Notes under the pieces: model-generated
The model's database searches: none
Told to the model about the DNA's origin: nothing
Seen by the model: only the letters and a program-made list of their open reading frames with translations
Assembly (NCBI GenBank): GCA_040954595.2
Contig: CM082591.2
Coordinates: forward strand, 3,534,001-3,598,000
Origin: Balanoglossus misakiensis
Lineage: Eukaryota > Hemichordata
Direction: 5' to 3'
DNA: 64,000 bases
In this document: piece after piece, positions 1 to 13,269 of the stretch
How the letters are laid out: every line of letters begins with the position of its first letter
Position numbering within the stretch: position 1 is the first letter of the stretch
Made by a program: the position numbers and the translations under genes

Positions 1-56
1 CTGTGTCTGTGTGCAATTCTTTACCCCAATACTTAGGGTCAACCCTGCCCACCAGA

Positions 57-120
57 AACAGAGAGAGAGACAGACAGACAGACAGACATACAGAGAGAGA
101 CAGAGACAGACAGATAGACA
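57..120. repeat. GA/GACA simple repeat
   Basis: A run of GA dinucleotides mixed with GACA tetranucleotides and occasional GATA variants is directly visible. It is a microsatellite with no coding content. Confidence 0.9.
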
Positions 121-3100
121 GTCGTCGTAAACTTGAAAGCCCATGAATTCGTCAGTTAATTATTGAAGTGCGGGGAATCGGTAATTCACAAACGGGGATA
201 CAGTCTTCCGCTGGATTCACATCTATAAATCTAGATCTATAAATGTGTCTAGTTCTGACTCTAATTGAATCTAATCACTTCCCCTTGATATATGATGGTT
301 GTCTCAAAGCTGACCTCGCACTGTTAGTGATGAGAGACCAGAGTATGTATATGATAACATGGCTTCCATTTCAGGGATTTATATTCACTCTGGATGCAGT
401 GATGTTGTAAATACTGAATCCCGGGAATAATCCTCATGTAATTTGCAGCTCAGCGATCCGCTGAGGCACACACGGTTCAATTCATCAACAGTATTAACTT
501 CTTGAGTGAGATATAATCTGACTGGGCTCCAACAGGAAAATGGTATCACAGTAAATGAAAGGTGAATCAGACGCATCGTGTGTATTAACTGTGACTGTGT
601 TCGATGAAGTTTTGCGGTGGGAAATGTGTACCTAGTTTTATAAAGTCATAAACTCTATATTCAATCATGATAAATGGATATCTTGGCTGTTCCTTATGAT
701 AGCCATCTACATGTCTAAAACCATAGCACACACATGCACACAATCAAATGTGATACATTTGTGATACATCACACCATAAAATTTAAATATTTAGATTGCA
801 CTGCAGTTTCTGGAGTATACGACTCCTCAGAGAGATAGGGAGTCGTTTTTGACACCAAGACTGCATGTCCCTGTGGTAGTTCCGATTATTGCCTTAAAAT
901 TAAATGATGATCAAATGATAGTGAGTCGTGAGTCGTAATGACTTGCCTATATATCGTGCTGACTTACATCACAGAAGAAGAGTCTGTTTTGAGAATATTT
1001 AAGTTTTGCATAGTCACGCGAGATTTCACAGGGTCTCGTGTAGTTAGGAAAATGACCTATTAATCAATAGCCCATATCGGAAAGGATAAGCGCCTGTATA
1101 TCTTGCAATCACTAATATATGTGTATCCGAGTGCGACATAAATTTCTACGTCGGACTCCTTCATTTCACCACCTGCGATAATTTCTGCTGTACCTTAATT
1201 GGCAATTAGGTGTGTGTCAGACCACAGAAAAAGAGTCTCTGGTCCGACTATGGCGTAGTCTAGTATCTAGGTGCGTTTTGTCCATTTTGGAAGCAAAGCG
1301 GACAAAACTCGGCTTGACACTCGACGAACCATGGCGTGTCTGAAACCTTAAGCTGCTCTGACATCAAATTACTCTGCCATTCCATATGATGCAATAGAAC
1401 GTATGTTTCTGTATGAATCGCGTGACAAGCATCCATTACAAATACCACTGGCGTCTAGCATATCAGTTCTAAATCAAATCATGCCACTATTTCGGGTCAA
1501 CAGAAATATCTGTCGTCGTCTTGGCGATGATGGATTGGTTATTTCACGCTGTCCCAATAGGAGTTTGACCCGTGAAATTGAAAAGAGAAATATTTCACGC
1601 TGCGGTAGAGACCCACTCCAGTGGTTTTTATACGGCCTGGCTGTGTTGGAAATCACTAACTGGTTTTCCCCAGTTATGCTCCATCTGTCTCTCCCTTTGT
1701 ACACACGTCTTTTTCAGATATGCTTCGTTAGAGATTTTTCACCTTTGAAATAAACTATTCATTATCTGGGATGTTTTCTCTCCTTGTACAGCAATCATAA
1801 TTAACAGGGTCTTCTCCTCAAGAATTTTACCGGTATAGTTTCACGACTAGTCTAATAAGTATCATAAATTACTAGTGCACCAATTTAAGTGCCACTACTT
1901 TACCTGTCGAATTTATTTTGCAAAATCATATTTATTGAAGAGTAAACAGAACTCTCAACTAATCATGAATTATCAGTTGGTGGAATGTCTTAAATTTACT
2001 GTGATTGACCTCTCTTCTATCAAACAATATTAAAAAAAAATGTTTTTATATCTTGATTCTCTCCTTTATTCTTTTAAATGGACCAACATGGCTCATAACA
2101 CGACTCAATTTGGTGTCATAGTCTACTGTCTGGGATCTGCTATGGCTTCATCCACTCACCATCATCGGGGGGTAAGGCTGGTTGCACAGTTAGCGAGGCA
2201 AATCACGTATTTTCTGAGAAAATGTCAGCCACATTCCGTGAATAAATAGCAAGACCACTTACAGTTCGAAAGTTAATGGTTCATAGAAGATCGATCCTAG
2301 ATTAGTATTAAACCCCGTAAGTTGCCGCTGTCGCGTCAGTGGTCGTACGGATTCACCCGAGAGAGTGATCTGACACACATCATTTTCTGCCACGATCCGT
2401 AGGAATGTTGATGCTTCAACGTCGTGTGCTGTTGTCTCCCAAATCATACGAAATAGGAATTCAGGATAGAGTTCACCAGGATACCCCACTCTACACAAAC
2501 CCGTTAATTTCTCGTTAAGTCTATACAGTTAATACTCCATCTGACATGTTGATGGGTTGTCATTCCATGGAACAGCGTTTCATTACACCATCTCCCATTC
2601 AAGGAGACGCCCTCCGGCGTAGAGATTATGATTGTTTAGTTTACAAATGCAGAATTCTCTTCAATCAACGCATCAAATTCGATTTGAATTTTCAAGTGAG
2701 CGAAATAAGATTTTGAAATATGTTTCACACGGAATCCATCTGAAGGTACGGACATTTGATAAGGTCACAATAGACATTAGAGTAGACACATGCAGATGGA
2801 AACGTGGCTTAAAAGTGCGTATAGTCAAAAATGACGTTATAAGTCGCACCATGAACAGACGCTAGCGGACTGTTTGCTAATTCCAAACGAATAAACCCAC
2901 TCACAATATAATTTGATTCAGAAACGATGTCTTTCTAAGCGCAGCTAACAATGTGACATGCATTAATGTTAAGCGATTGTGTCACGCTTAATATCCTAGG
3001 TAACTAATTGAATTTAATCCCCACTTTACTGTCGCAGGTGACTATAGTTAACAATTAAAATTCCGTGTCAGACAGTGACACAGCTGTAGACAAACCAATA

Positions 3101-3740
3101 TTTAGTGAGTCTAAACACCTGTGTAAACATAGTCAAAGACGAAAAGTGAATAGAAATGTGATAATGAAATCGCCACTGGAAACGGAAAATAACTGATTTA
3201 TAATCAACTTTGAATAATTATAGCTCAGGAAATACAAACATTAAACTTGTCGACCAGGCAACATTTTAATTCAAATCGAAAAATTTAATCGCCTTGCCTC
3301 TGCATGCTTGCAATGTTAAATGCATCAATTGATTTTGATGTTTAATAACGTAGGATATAAAATTCAATTAATCCAAATGGCTATCTGGGGTTTACATATT
3401 ATATTATCGCCTGGTAGCCTTTAAAACTGAGGTATGCTTGGTTTCCATAAACGCCTTTAGGTTACACAAGCCAGTGTGACAACTTACGGGAAAGAACATC
3501 TCCCAGGTGAATGCAAACGCAGCCGAAGGTGTTCATCTTGCTACATATAAACAAGTATTACCCGCACTTTCTTTAATAAAACTCCCATCAACTATCTTAA
3601 TTTGGTAATTACTCAAATATATCCTTGACATTTTGGGTATTAATGAAATGATGAATTCTATCTATGCCTCTCTGAAGTGACCCATAATATTACATGTCGA
3701 TGCTCACAGTTGTATTTATCTGAGAGTAGACCGAATTCTT

Positions 3741-3816
3741 CCACCTGGCAACCAAGTTCAATTCATCCATCTGTCAACCAGGTACTGCATTTATCTGGCA
3801 ACCAATTGTATTCACC
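3741..3816. repeat. Degenerate 26-bp tandem repeat, about 3 copies
   Basis: Three consecutive units, starting near 3741, 3767 and 3793, share the core CTGGCAACCA or CTGTCAACCA at regular spacing of about 26 bp. The units are diverged, so this is either an old minisatellite or a local duplication. Confidence 0.5.
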
Positions 3817-4724
3817 AGGGCAGGCCAGGTCACACCCCATCACATGTACACCATAACACACCACAAAACTATAAGATTTGCTTTATCGACCCTATACGAG
3901 AAACAGACAACTGTTTGTCACCACAATCTGACATCTGACAGGATTCCCAAGTTAGCTCTGCTAGTATGTCGGCCCATATATTCCATCGTCGAGCTCGACA
4001 ATGCTGTTGTTATCCAAACTGACACACCTGACAACACAATTGCTCATCAATTTTGTGGGGTCATTTATTTCCAAAGCAGACGACAAATAGACAGATAAGA
4101 CTTACTCTCAAATAAACCTGGGAGTTTAAGCAACCGGGGGATAAACATGCAAATTTCGTTGAGCCGTGGGCCACTTTAAACGTGTATTGACGGAATAGAG
4201 GTGGCCTTCGAGACGCCATTATATACTGTTCTAATCTATTTTATTTTTGTTACGTCGCGGTGGGACACACATATACATGAAATGTCATCCACAGTAGATC
4301 CTTGATAAATGTACTCCATGATAAGATGGTATGCAATTTCAACATGGTTGTAAATACTCCTCTTTCTTGTTCTTGCCTCCTCACTTTCTTTGTATCACTG
4401 AACAGTTCACTCATGGTCATTATTTCTAACATTGTGCTTTTAGTTTAAATTTACTCACATGAATATCATGCACAGCGATTGAATTTCAAAATCTCACGCT
4501 GGGGTCAAAATTGTCTCGATCAACGCTTTGTAGACTTGCATTTTCTGTTGTTCACTGAAGCTGTGCCGTTTTATATTTACCCACACCAGAAATGTCCAAG
4601 TCTGCAGATTGAGAATGACCCGTAAAATGATAAGGCCAAATATTCTGCGGTGTTGTGTTAATCCTGGATACTGTTACCGGTCTCTGTGCGTCGGAACATC
4701 TGTACATGGTTTTCCAAGTAGCAC

Positions 4725-4840
4725 ATGTAGTAGCCTGTCTACATGTCTGCCTGTCTGTCGATCTATCTGTGATTGTTTGTATGTTTTTGTCTGCTTGCCT
4801 GTCTGTCGTCTATATGTCTATCTGCCTGCCTGTGTGTTCC
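4725..4840. repeat. Degenerate CTGT/CTGC-rich simple repeat
   Basis: Repeated CTGTCTG, CTGCCTG and TATCTG words fill this stretch. They produce spurious Cys/Leu/Ser-rich open frames on the plus strand. It is a decayed tetranucleotide microsatellite rather than coding sequence. Confidence 0.7.
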
Positions 4841-6099
4841 GTTTCCTATAATATTAGCCTCTCCCGCAAGCAGTGCGCTCCCACATTTTCTCTGACATCC
4901 CCAGCATTTTAAACATTGCTTCAATAAATCCCTGGTGCACAGTCTTCGCATTCGGTCTTTCTACATGACCTCTAACATATAAATTCGCCTTTTATAACTC
5001 ATGCGGGACTGACACGACTACATAACATAATTGTATGATTGTACTACTTAATCAGTAAGCGGCATGCCATTTCACACCCGTCGTTAAACTTTTAATATCA
5101 CGGGGCAAACAGGTTCCAGCTGCATATACTGTATTCGTTTGAAAAGCTCGCACATTAAAGGGACATACGTTATGTACAGCTAACCTTTTGCTTCCTAATA
5201 AACAGTTCTGAGCACAGACAACAACTTTTGTTGATTCCTAAGAAAAGGCCAATGTCAATAAATAAGTGTCTCTGAAAGGTTTGACGCGAAAGCAGCAGTG
5301 TACATTTTTGTATCGAAATCAACCAAGTCAGACATTTAAAGTGCCCCATGTGACCTACAGGTCAAGTGGTACGGCCGTTAACTAGCTCATACTTGGTCTT
5401 GCATTACTGTACAGTACATTACTCTATTGTAAGTCTACGTTTCTACTCTACTTGAATCTTAGCTGGTCAGCCAATTGCGAATAGACTATTTAATCATGTT
5501 CTCTGGGGCATCAAATCAAATCCTCGATTTTATAGGAGACGCGTTGTCAGCAGGGTTAGTCTCACAGAGATCTTCCCGACTACGTTTCGACTAGACAGAT
5601 TCTTGAGATCTCATCTCAAAGACTCTGGAGAGCTTAAGAGCCAATATGCTCAAATTCCGTAAAGTAATGAGTGACCCCAGAAGTGTGTTAAAAACAAACA
5701 TCACCGGTGAGAGCTCACTGATCATTTCCTCTTGTCAACTGTACGTGCTCCACGTGTAAATGGAGAAAGCCAAACTGTGGCATTACAAAATGACTTATTC
5801 AACGCATAGTATCTATTATCGAATGTTCGTTAAGATTGTAGCGGAACCTGGGCTCAGCAAGGGGCCAGGTTTTAAATATTAATACTTCCTATGAATTTTA
5901 CCCCCTGAACGATAATTGGTAATTCGAATCATGAGTTTCCAGGCAAGCATACATAGTTCATTGAGTTATTTGAAACTTCCTGTTTTGTAGTGATTAGTAA
6001 AAGGTTGGCCTACCGGACAACAATATCATTTTCAATGTAGAAGTCGCCATGAAGTAAAATGTGATTAAACTTTCATAAGGCAGTGTGTGTACGCATGCG

Positions 6100-6160
6100 T
6101 GTATGTATGTATGTATGTATGTATGTATGTATGTATGTATGTATGTACGTATGTATCTAT
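6100..6160. repeat. GTAT tetranucleotide microsatellite
   Basis: About fifteen nearly perfect GTAT units are visible, with one GTAC variant near the right end. The antisense reading gives an artificial Tyr-Ile-His-Thr repeat open frame that should not be annotated as a gene. Confidence 0.95.
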
Positions 6161-7812
6161 AATTTCTACTTTGAATATGCATGCATGTATTAATATAATA
6201 TGCATGAATGTATATTCAAAATCGACGTGACTTAATGTAAAATTGTCCGAGAATAGTATTATCAACTGGCGCACACACCTAAATTGTGACTATTACTTTC
6301 TTGAAATACATCACTGGCATATAATGCAAGTTACTGATTAATTCCCCGAAGTTAAGCTTACTCTTTAGAGTATTGAATTTCACGACTAGTAAGGACCATA
6401 CATCGGAGAAGGCAAAATATAATAATCGGCTTTTTCGTGTAATCAAAATTTTGACGTTTTTTTCGTATTATAGAGGGTCAGAGCACTCGGGTTACACAAA
6501 TCGTTTAAAGTGCTTGCATTCGAAAGATATATCATTACATAGATGAGTAAATATTTCATTGGTCGTGATTACACTGGATGGCAGCAATATTTAAACATTA
6601 ACACTATCATCATGAAACCCTGAAGGAAAGGTGTTATGTAGCTGCAGTTATTACACTTAGTTATCATCACATTTGAAAAAAAGTCTGCAGAGCTGTAGTA
6701 AGAAAACGATAGTCAGTATTTCTTGATGTGTCAGGGACCCCCTCCCCCTGCCACAAGAAACCCGTCCCCCCATTTGGACCACAGCAAGATCATGTTGTGT
6801 AAATTAAAGCTGGCGTATACCAGGAGTGTTGATTTGAAAATGTTAATCTCTCCTGAAAGCCATGCTTTAATCTTGGCAACACGTTTCCAGCGGGTTTTAA
6901 TCACTTCGGCATTAAGCCGCCGAGGATCAAAAATCAATCGGATTTGAGAGACCACTGTAGGCGATGAATGATAAATGTTTCAACCATGAATGAATATTTC
7001 ATGTTCACCGATTATACCGGATTTACATGTTTAAAAAAACGGACACAGTGCGTAATTGAGTCGCCATTTGTTGTCAGTGAACACCCGCTGTTGTTTCTGT
7101 TGCCTTGTTTATTTTTTACGATAGGACAACGATGATCAATTTTGTGGACTGTAACTGTTGCTGTGTGGGTTTGTTGCTAAAAGTATCCTTCTGCAAGCCA
7201 AAGCTGTTCGTGTTATGTGTTATGGTAAAAACATTTAGCAGCATGACCGTTAACATAATACGTAAATGATTTCCTTTATAAAAACTTAACGAGATTTTTT
7301 GAAAATATCAAATGTGTACTATAACCAGTAAACAAAACATGATCCTCAGCAACTAGAACACTGAATGAAAAATGTGAACAGATGCAAAATGGCCATGACC
7401 ACAAAGAGACAAGGTTAGCGTGCTAGAACGAGTCTTTGCACACACTGACATGTGTATATCTGACCTAGTCAAGGAAATTGTCGTAAATCAACTCATCTCA
7501 AAGGATGACGCTGTTGACACGGTCAATTTAATCACAATTTTACTCCAATCGAGTTTATCAAGTGTATGGCTTTTGAGTAATCTTCAATTCATTCACGCGT
7601 GAGTTCAATTTGAGGTGGCTTTATGAAAAACTATTACACTTGTGTGTGTGACGACGAAAACATGCAAATGATCATGATCGTAAACTTCAGGCATCTCCAT
7701 GGCAATGTGTACATGCACAAACATCAAGACGCTTTGGTTCTATTGGTTGCATAGGGAAACCTAAGTAAAGTGAGAATGAAGTAAATTGACTAAGTGTCAT
7801 CGGTCACATCAG

Positions 7813-8964
7813 CTATTTCCGTTTCCGGCAACAACACAGCATTTTCTTGAAGTTTCGACGAAAACGCACGTTACACAAGGCGTACAGGAAAGGGTTAAGA
7901 GTCGAATTAAACCGCAGCAGGTATAGACACGCTACCCAGATCGTATCGGACGCCGTGTACACGTTCTGGGAGAAAGTAGCCACCATTAAAGTGATGTTGT
8001 ACGGTGCCCAGCATATGATGTAGGCTCCTACGATGATAGCAAGGGTCCTTGCCGTCTTGACGTGTCGTCTGTCCCTGGCTCGGGCGACGTCATGGTTTCT
8101 GGTGACGGTTTCGGTACTTGCTGGCCCGTTAGCGTTCTGCATCTGCACGACAGTTCCCGTCTGTGCGTTACGGGTCATTTTGAGCAACGCCATGGGGACC
8201 TGGAGCTTTTCGTTTTCCACCACCCCGCGGCCACGGTTCTCACTACCTTGCTGCGAGTTGAGCGTTGGCCGCGGGGACCCCCGCCTCCGGGACCTCCTGT
8301 ACACGTTGACGTACACACATACGTTGAAGTACACCAGCAATGCCAGTGGTATGAAGCAGGTAACGATGGAGTACACAATGGCCGGTTCTTGGTGGTAGAG
8401 AAATTCGGCGTCGCAAGTCATGTGGTAGAAGATGGACTGCTCCGAGATCAAGTGTGGATAGCCCCAAACCAGAAGCACCGTCACCAAGCAGACGACGGCC
8501 CAGGTTGGCAAACACAGCACTAGCACCTTCCGTTTCGTCTGAAACATCTTGTAGCTCAGTTCCCGCGTCACAAGCCAGTATCTATCCAAACTGATCAGAA
8601 CAATGGCACATATTGATCCCGTCGTGGCAATAAACTCGATGGTCAGCAGCGACTTGCAGACAATCTCGCCCAGTGTCCACACCGAGCCTTGGTACATGAA
8701 CAAGGCTGCGTCCAACGGCAAGGGGACGCAGCCGACCAGGAGGTCGGCGCAGGCCAAGTTCACCAAGTACCAGTTGCTCATGTTGGAGCGGAGCTTCTCG
8801 TCTCTGTAGAACGCGACAAGCGTGAGAAGATTCCCCGTGATGGTGATGATCACGAAGATGCCGACGACGGCGACGATGAGACCAGCCTCCACGTAAGACC
8901 TCCGGTCAGTGGTCAAATTTGCCGTGGGTGTAACAGAAAACACATAAGACGTGTTTTCGTTCAT
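7813..8964 (-). CDS. Intronless amine-type class A GPCR, histamine H3/H4-like, with altered ligand pocket
   Basis: Predicted seven-helix plasma-membrane receptor of 383 residues in one exon. Visible landmarks are N-glycosylation sites near the N-terminus (N3, N16), Asn in TM1 (TGNLL, N1.50), Asp in TM2 (ACADLL, D2.50), the TM3/ECL2 cysteines (C103, C184), DRY at 127-129, CWAPYN at 318-323, NSTLNPFLY at 353-361 and a terminal CCC that may be palmitoylated. The DRY-following VTRELSY, the ECL2 stretch CDAEFLY and the basic end of TM5 recall histamine H3 receptors. Position 3.32, normally the amine-binding Asp, is Glu110 (GAG, 8635-8637), and 7.43 is Arg351 (CGG, 7912-7914). I start at ATG 8962-8964. 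The frame extends upstream only to a stop, with a GTG at 8980-8982 but no other ATG. The paralogue lies at 19029-20261. GPCR identity is firm; the ligand is unknown and classical amine binding is doubtful. Confidence 0.92.
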   Translation of the reverse strand: MNENTSYVFSVTPTANLTTDRRSYVEAGLIVAVVGIFVIITITGNLLTLVAFYRDEKLRSNMSNWYLVNLACADLLVGCVPLPLDAALFMYQGSVWTLGEIVCKSLLTIEFIATTGSICAIVLISLDRYWLVTRELSYKMFQTKRKVLVLCLPTWAVVCLVTVLLVWGYPHLISEQSIFYHMTCDAEFLYHQEPAIVYSIVTCFIPLALLVYFNVCVYVNVYRRSRRRGSPRPTLNSQQGSENRGRGVVENEKLQVPMALLKMTRNAQTGTVVQMQNANGPASTETVTRNHDVARARDRRHVKTARTLAIIVGAYIICWAPYNITLMVATFSQNVYTASDTIWVACLYLLRFNSTLNPFLYALCNVRFRRNFKKMLCCCRKRK

Positions 8965-9996
8965 TTTTATCCAGTTGGCCACAGTGCAAGTGACGAGTTA
9001 CTTAACGCTCAACGCGTTTGGCAGTAACGATATTCCCGGACAGCTGCGCGAGCCTAGCTGCAGGAAAGCAATCTGCAGCTGAAACGGCGAAACATAAAAT
9101 CCGTTTCCCGGGTATTCAAATACATGTACAGTGCTGTGGTCTCAGTTTCCTGTATTCTCCGCTTTCCGACTGTGTCATTCCTATTGAGAGGACAAACTGC
9201 GTTACTCTTTGGAGCACAATAAACACCAGTGGATGCATCCGTCTGCAGTTTCGATAGTGGGCAGATTATATCAAGACTCGAATTACATTTCCATTTGCCT
9301 GGCTTTCATGACTTCGGGCTGTATATGCAAATAGATGAAACTTAAGTGCAGGCCTCGCAATGGTGGAATCCCTGGGAGTGTCCCATAATTCCGAGGGGTG
9401 AGATGAACGATTGGTTGTGCTACTTCATAAAGTGTGATCCCCCCATGAAAGATTTTATGGTAAACACCTCTCACAGTAAATTACACACGTGTTACCATGC
9501 ACTATTTAAATGCTCATGAAACACACAAAAGTGAAGGTACTGTGAGTGGCACCATCGGATGATAAAATCAAACATGATTGATGAGCCAGCCCAGTCAACT
9601 TATGCATATGTTGTCTCACAATTATCACGAATTCCCAGTCCACTTATAACACTACTCTTCGATTTCAATGGCATGGCAGTTAATGTTCGCACAGTTTCAC
9701 GATGCACGAAATAAAATCCACGCTCGGTTATTTAGTTTATGATTCTCTCGGCATGGTATAAGTGGGTAAAGCTGAATGTGTTGGCGAGTCGTGATGCTGT
9801 GTGTGGAGTGTGTCGGATGCCTCGAGGGGTCTCACGCCACAATGAAGACAGACGTACTCGATGAAACAACATCAAACTGACCCAATTAGAGCATTGCCCA
9901 CATATACATGGGTAACTAAGAGTATATAACGTTTCGCTTTCATTAAATAGCGCGAAAGCATTTAACAGTAATGATTGCCAACTGCGTGACGCTGAA

Positions 9997-10087
9997 TTAA
10001 CCCTTTCACCACCATGGTTCAGTCCATCTATTGTTTTCTACGGTAAGGTTGGCCCTCTGAAGAGCGAACTGGGGGTGGAAAGGTTAA
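9997..10087. mobile_element. Short foldback element with TTAA-bounded inverted ends (MITE-like)
   Basis: The left end TTAACCCTTTCACCACC is matched in inverted orientation by the right end GGGGGTGGAAAGGTTAA, with further complementarity inwards. The 91-bp unit begins and ends in TTAA, the target preferred by piggyBac-type transposases, so a non-autonomous relict is one reading. A simple hairpin is an alternative. Confidence 0.5.
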
Positions 10088-13000
10088 AGGATATCATGTC
10101 ACATCTGTCGTGCGGTATTTTGACGAACGTGTATGCATGCAACGCAATAAACACTATTCTAAACAAAAGTCTGATTCATTTTGCAGTGTTTATAATAACA
10201 GTCATCCGATCTTCTCTAAGCTTTCCATTCTTCTTGGAAGCGTGATGCAGCTCTGCTCTATATACCAGTTATCTTTTGTTAACAAAAACCGCACAGTCAA
10301 TATTTTGAAACAAAATCAAAATAAGGCTAACAACGGCATGGAAAAGGCCTAACGGAAAATGTCAGCACATAAGGTCAAGCAGGAGGTGGCCAATTACTTC
10401 TGTAATTTTATGCCGTATTAGCGGGCTATTTTATCTCGTTACGTCAATTTGATGGTGACTGAATCGACCCTACAGGCATAACATGGGGGAGTAAACACTA
10501 CGGGCACATTATCGGTTTACTGACACGGTATAATAGACCATATTCAGAACTACACAAGATCCTATGAGATTTCGCCAGTAAAATAACAACGTTGTTTCTA
10601 TCACGATTCCAATGCGTATATGTCCAACGTGTTTTGTTTGCATATTTGCATAAAGCGGGCATATCTGTGTGGGGACTAGTTTTTTATAGTGTTTATGATT
10701 TATCAGGTATGTTTAGCTGACGAGCTCAGCGAGGGAAAGTACAGTAAAACATGGTGCATCACAAACGAAAATAACCTCCGTACTGCACAGAAATATATTC
10801 CTGGGCACACAGCATTCTGGTTTGCTCCCATATTTCAGTTGGTGTTGAGATGGAAAATGTACAAATTGCAAAAAAGCCGCAGTATCAACTTTATTCTGCA
10901 ATGAATTTGAACACCTGGTGACTGGCTCACAGATCTATTTTCTTCTTGTGATTTAGACTCGTATAATCTTTCACTCATGATGTTTGAAACATGTTGGACA
11001 TGGATTAACCATTTGAAAAGAATGCGTTTGCTATTGGCGGCAGTGGGTGGAAATGTAACCCGAGTGAATTCTGATTAAACTGGCCCTATCAAGTAAAAGA
11101 ACTGGAGATTACTTCATATGCCAGAAATAAAGCTGACTTCTTTATATAACATGTTAGTAAAAACTATTTAGTCAACATCGTTCCAAAAATTGAAATTAGA
11201 ATTATTTGAGCATGGTCATAAAGACCAGAATGGCTTTTAAGACCCCTTACCATCACAAATCATGCGATTTCTATGGGAAAAACATACTGAAATTGAGAAG
11301 CATTCAAGAGAAAATAACAAGGCTGAAATCCTGCTAAGCCATTAAGCGCTGAAAGCCAAAAACGCTTTGAAGTATAAGCGCTGTTTTCCTGGTTTCAAAT
11401 GACGGAATAAGATGACAGTCTTTCTCTTGAGCTATTGCTTGTTATTCGAACAGAAAAAGATTGAATTGTACACGTTTACTTATGAAGAATAGAGGTGGTG
11501 TTGTAATGCGAGCGAGAAAGATTGCAAATAAAAAAAATATCACCGGTAGCAGCCTAGGGCAAAATTTAAATGCAATCTGTTACTGTGTGTGGTTGATGAG
11601 ATACAGCGAGGAGACAACAGCAGACGAAAGCAGCTAAGCCTTTACAAAGGCCTGTATCTCTACAGCTGATCAGACTGAGAACTGCAGACAACAGATGGTG
11701 AACTGATTCAACATTACTATTGTGTCATGTGAACTACTGCATGAGCACGCACCAGCAGATACATGCATGCGCATCAGCATTCATCGGGCATGGAGTGCAA
11801 TGATTGCTTCAGACACAGCGATACACCCCCATACACACATGCAGTGATCGAGAGGGCTGCCCATGCATTTTTAAGTCTAAAACGAGGGACTTAGATCTAG
11901 CATAAGGCATGGGAATGTGTTTACACGCAATGGTATATATCTAATCGAAATTCTAAATTATGGCCATGAGTTTGAGTACGCACAACGATCAGTTGCATAA
12001 AATATACGCCCTAAATTTCAGAAAAGTCACGCGCAGTCATGCTCGCCAAATACTTTGCGATTTTTGTCCTGGTAAACTCGTGCTTTCACTGTATAGTCCT
12101 ATTTACGCATCAATTGACTTCACTTGGATGGGAGAAAGGGGTTGCATGCTAGACTCACCTGGAAACGCAAGACCACGTGGGCTGTGCGTTCGAGCTTCTT
12201 CACTCGATGTTCTCGGTTGATTGGAGCAGTAGTCAACAAGCACACTCTACATGTAATTACTGTGCCCCCGGTCGGATGTCTTGGATGAAGCTATTTCACA
12301 CATGGACACTTTCTCTGCAAGGGAGCGAGAGTATAACTGGTCGTCTGCTGAAACTTTCACGTCAATGCAGTTCGGTCAACGCATGCGCCGAAATATTAAC
12401 ATATGACAACATGTGGGTGTAGCATATACACTGCGTCAGAGTCATTAAAGGTACATTCTGACTTCAGGTCAGTCATGATCCCTGACCTAGTCCCTGCCTG
12501 TGTTTAAGTGTCGTGATATTTATGAGATATTTTGAGAGGACAGGCTGAACGTGTTCATGCAGGGAGAAACGAATTACAAACCATTTATGTGACTGTGGTT
12601 GTCGTGCTAAGTCGTGACGCAGAGACCTAAAAGAAACAACGTCCTTTGGCGGTGATGAGGGTACTGTACCCACGCCAATACTTACTCATAAAAAGCAACC
12701 TGATCTGAGCTAGAAACACCAACAAAATCGCCGTGCACTCGCAAATCGAAGCTTACTGCCCCATGGCGAGATCCACAGGAAACTAGACAATTATGAATAA
12801 TTATGTAACAATAGAAATAAGTTATACGTGAGTCAGTCTATCTCTAGCAAGAAGTCAAGAAAGTCAAGCAAAAATTATCTTTCCGCATCAAATATTTACT
12901 TGACAATTATTTTGCCTTAAGACAGATATGTTAGTAAATTATTGATCATGCATTTATTTATATTCATAAGTGTCCCTACTTTTCTCCTAATTTACGAGCG

Positions 13001-13269
13001 TCAGGGGAGGGTACAAGTTATGATAAAATACACATGAATATCAGTGTGCGTGGATCACACGTGTATACTACCCTGGAAGCTAATAATTTTCTTCACAGTC
13101 ACCCAGCTGTCGACTGTCTGTCCTCATTTCATTCTAATCCAGATTTACTTACATAGATGTTAAATGGTTTAGATAGGTAGTCATGTCAAAAAGGGTGTGT
13201 GCCGTCCCGTCTGCAGCTGTGGTTAGGGGTCCCATTCAACACAGTTGCTACAAAGTAGGTGCAATGTGT

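Larger units (their letters stand above)
1..7812. other. Gene-poor spacer
   Basis: I see no coding exon I can support here. The open frames are short (116 codons at most), lack recognisable domains and overlap one another on both strands. The stretch holds simple repeats at 57-120, 4725-4840 (degenerate CTGT-type) and 6100-6160, and a weak 26-bp repeat at 3741-3816. Exons of a gene with small coding exons or non-coding RNA could be missed. Confidence 0.6.

Noticed and set aside
1403-1753. 116-codon frame with an overlapping antisense frame
   Set aside because: No domain or conserved motif; internal repeated words (ATTTCACGCTG) suggest non-coding repeat sequence.
5994-6274. Minus-strand frames rich in Tyr-Ile-His-Thr
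   Set aside because: They are translations of the GTAT microsatellite.
8033-8523. Plus-strand and alternative-frame open reading over the first GPCR, 121-153 codons
   Set aside because: Shadows of the minus-strand receptor; the true frame carries all the seven-helix motifs.
8965-8982. Extension of the first GPCR by six codons to a GTG
   Set aside because: GTG starts are rare in animals; the ATG at 8962-8964 is the first in-frame ATG after an upstream stop.
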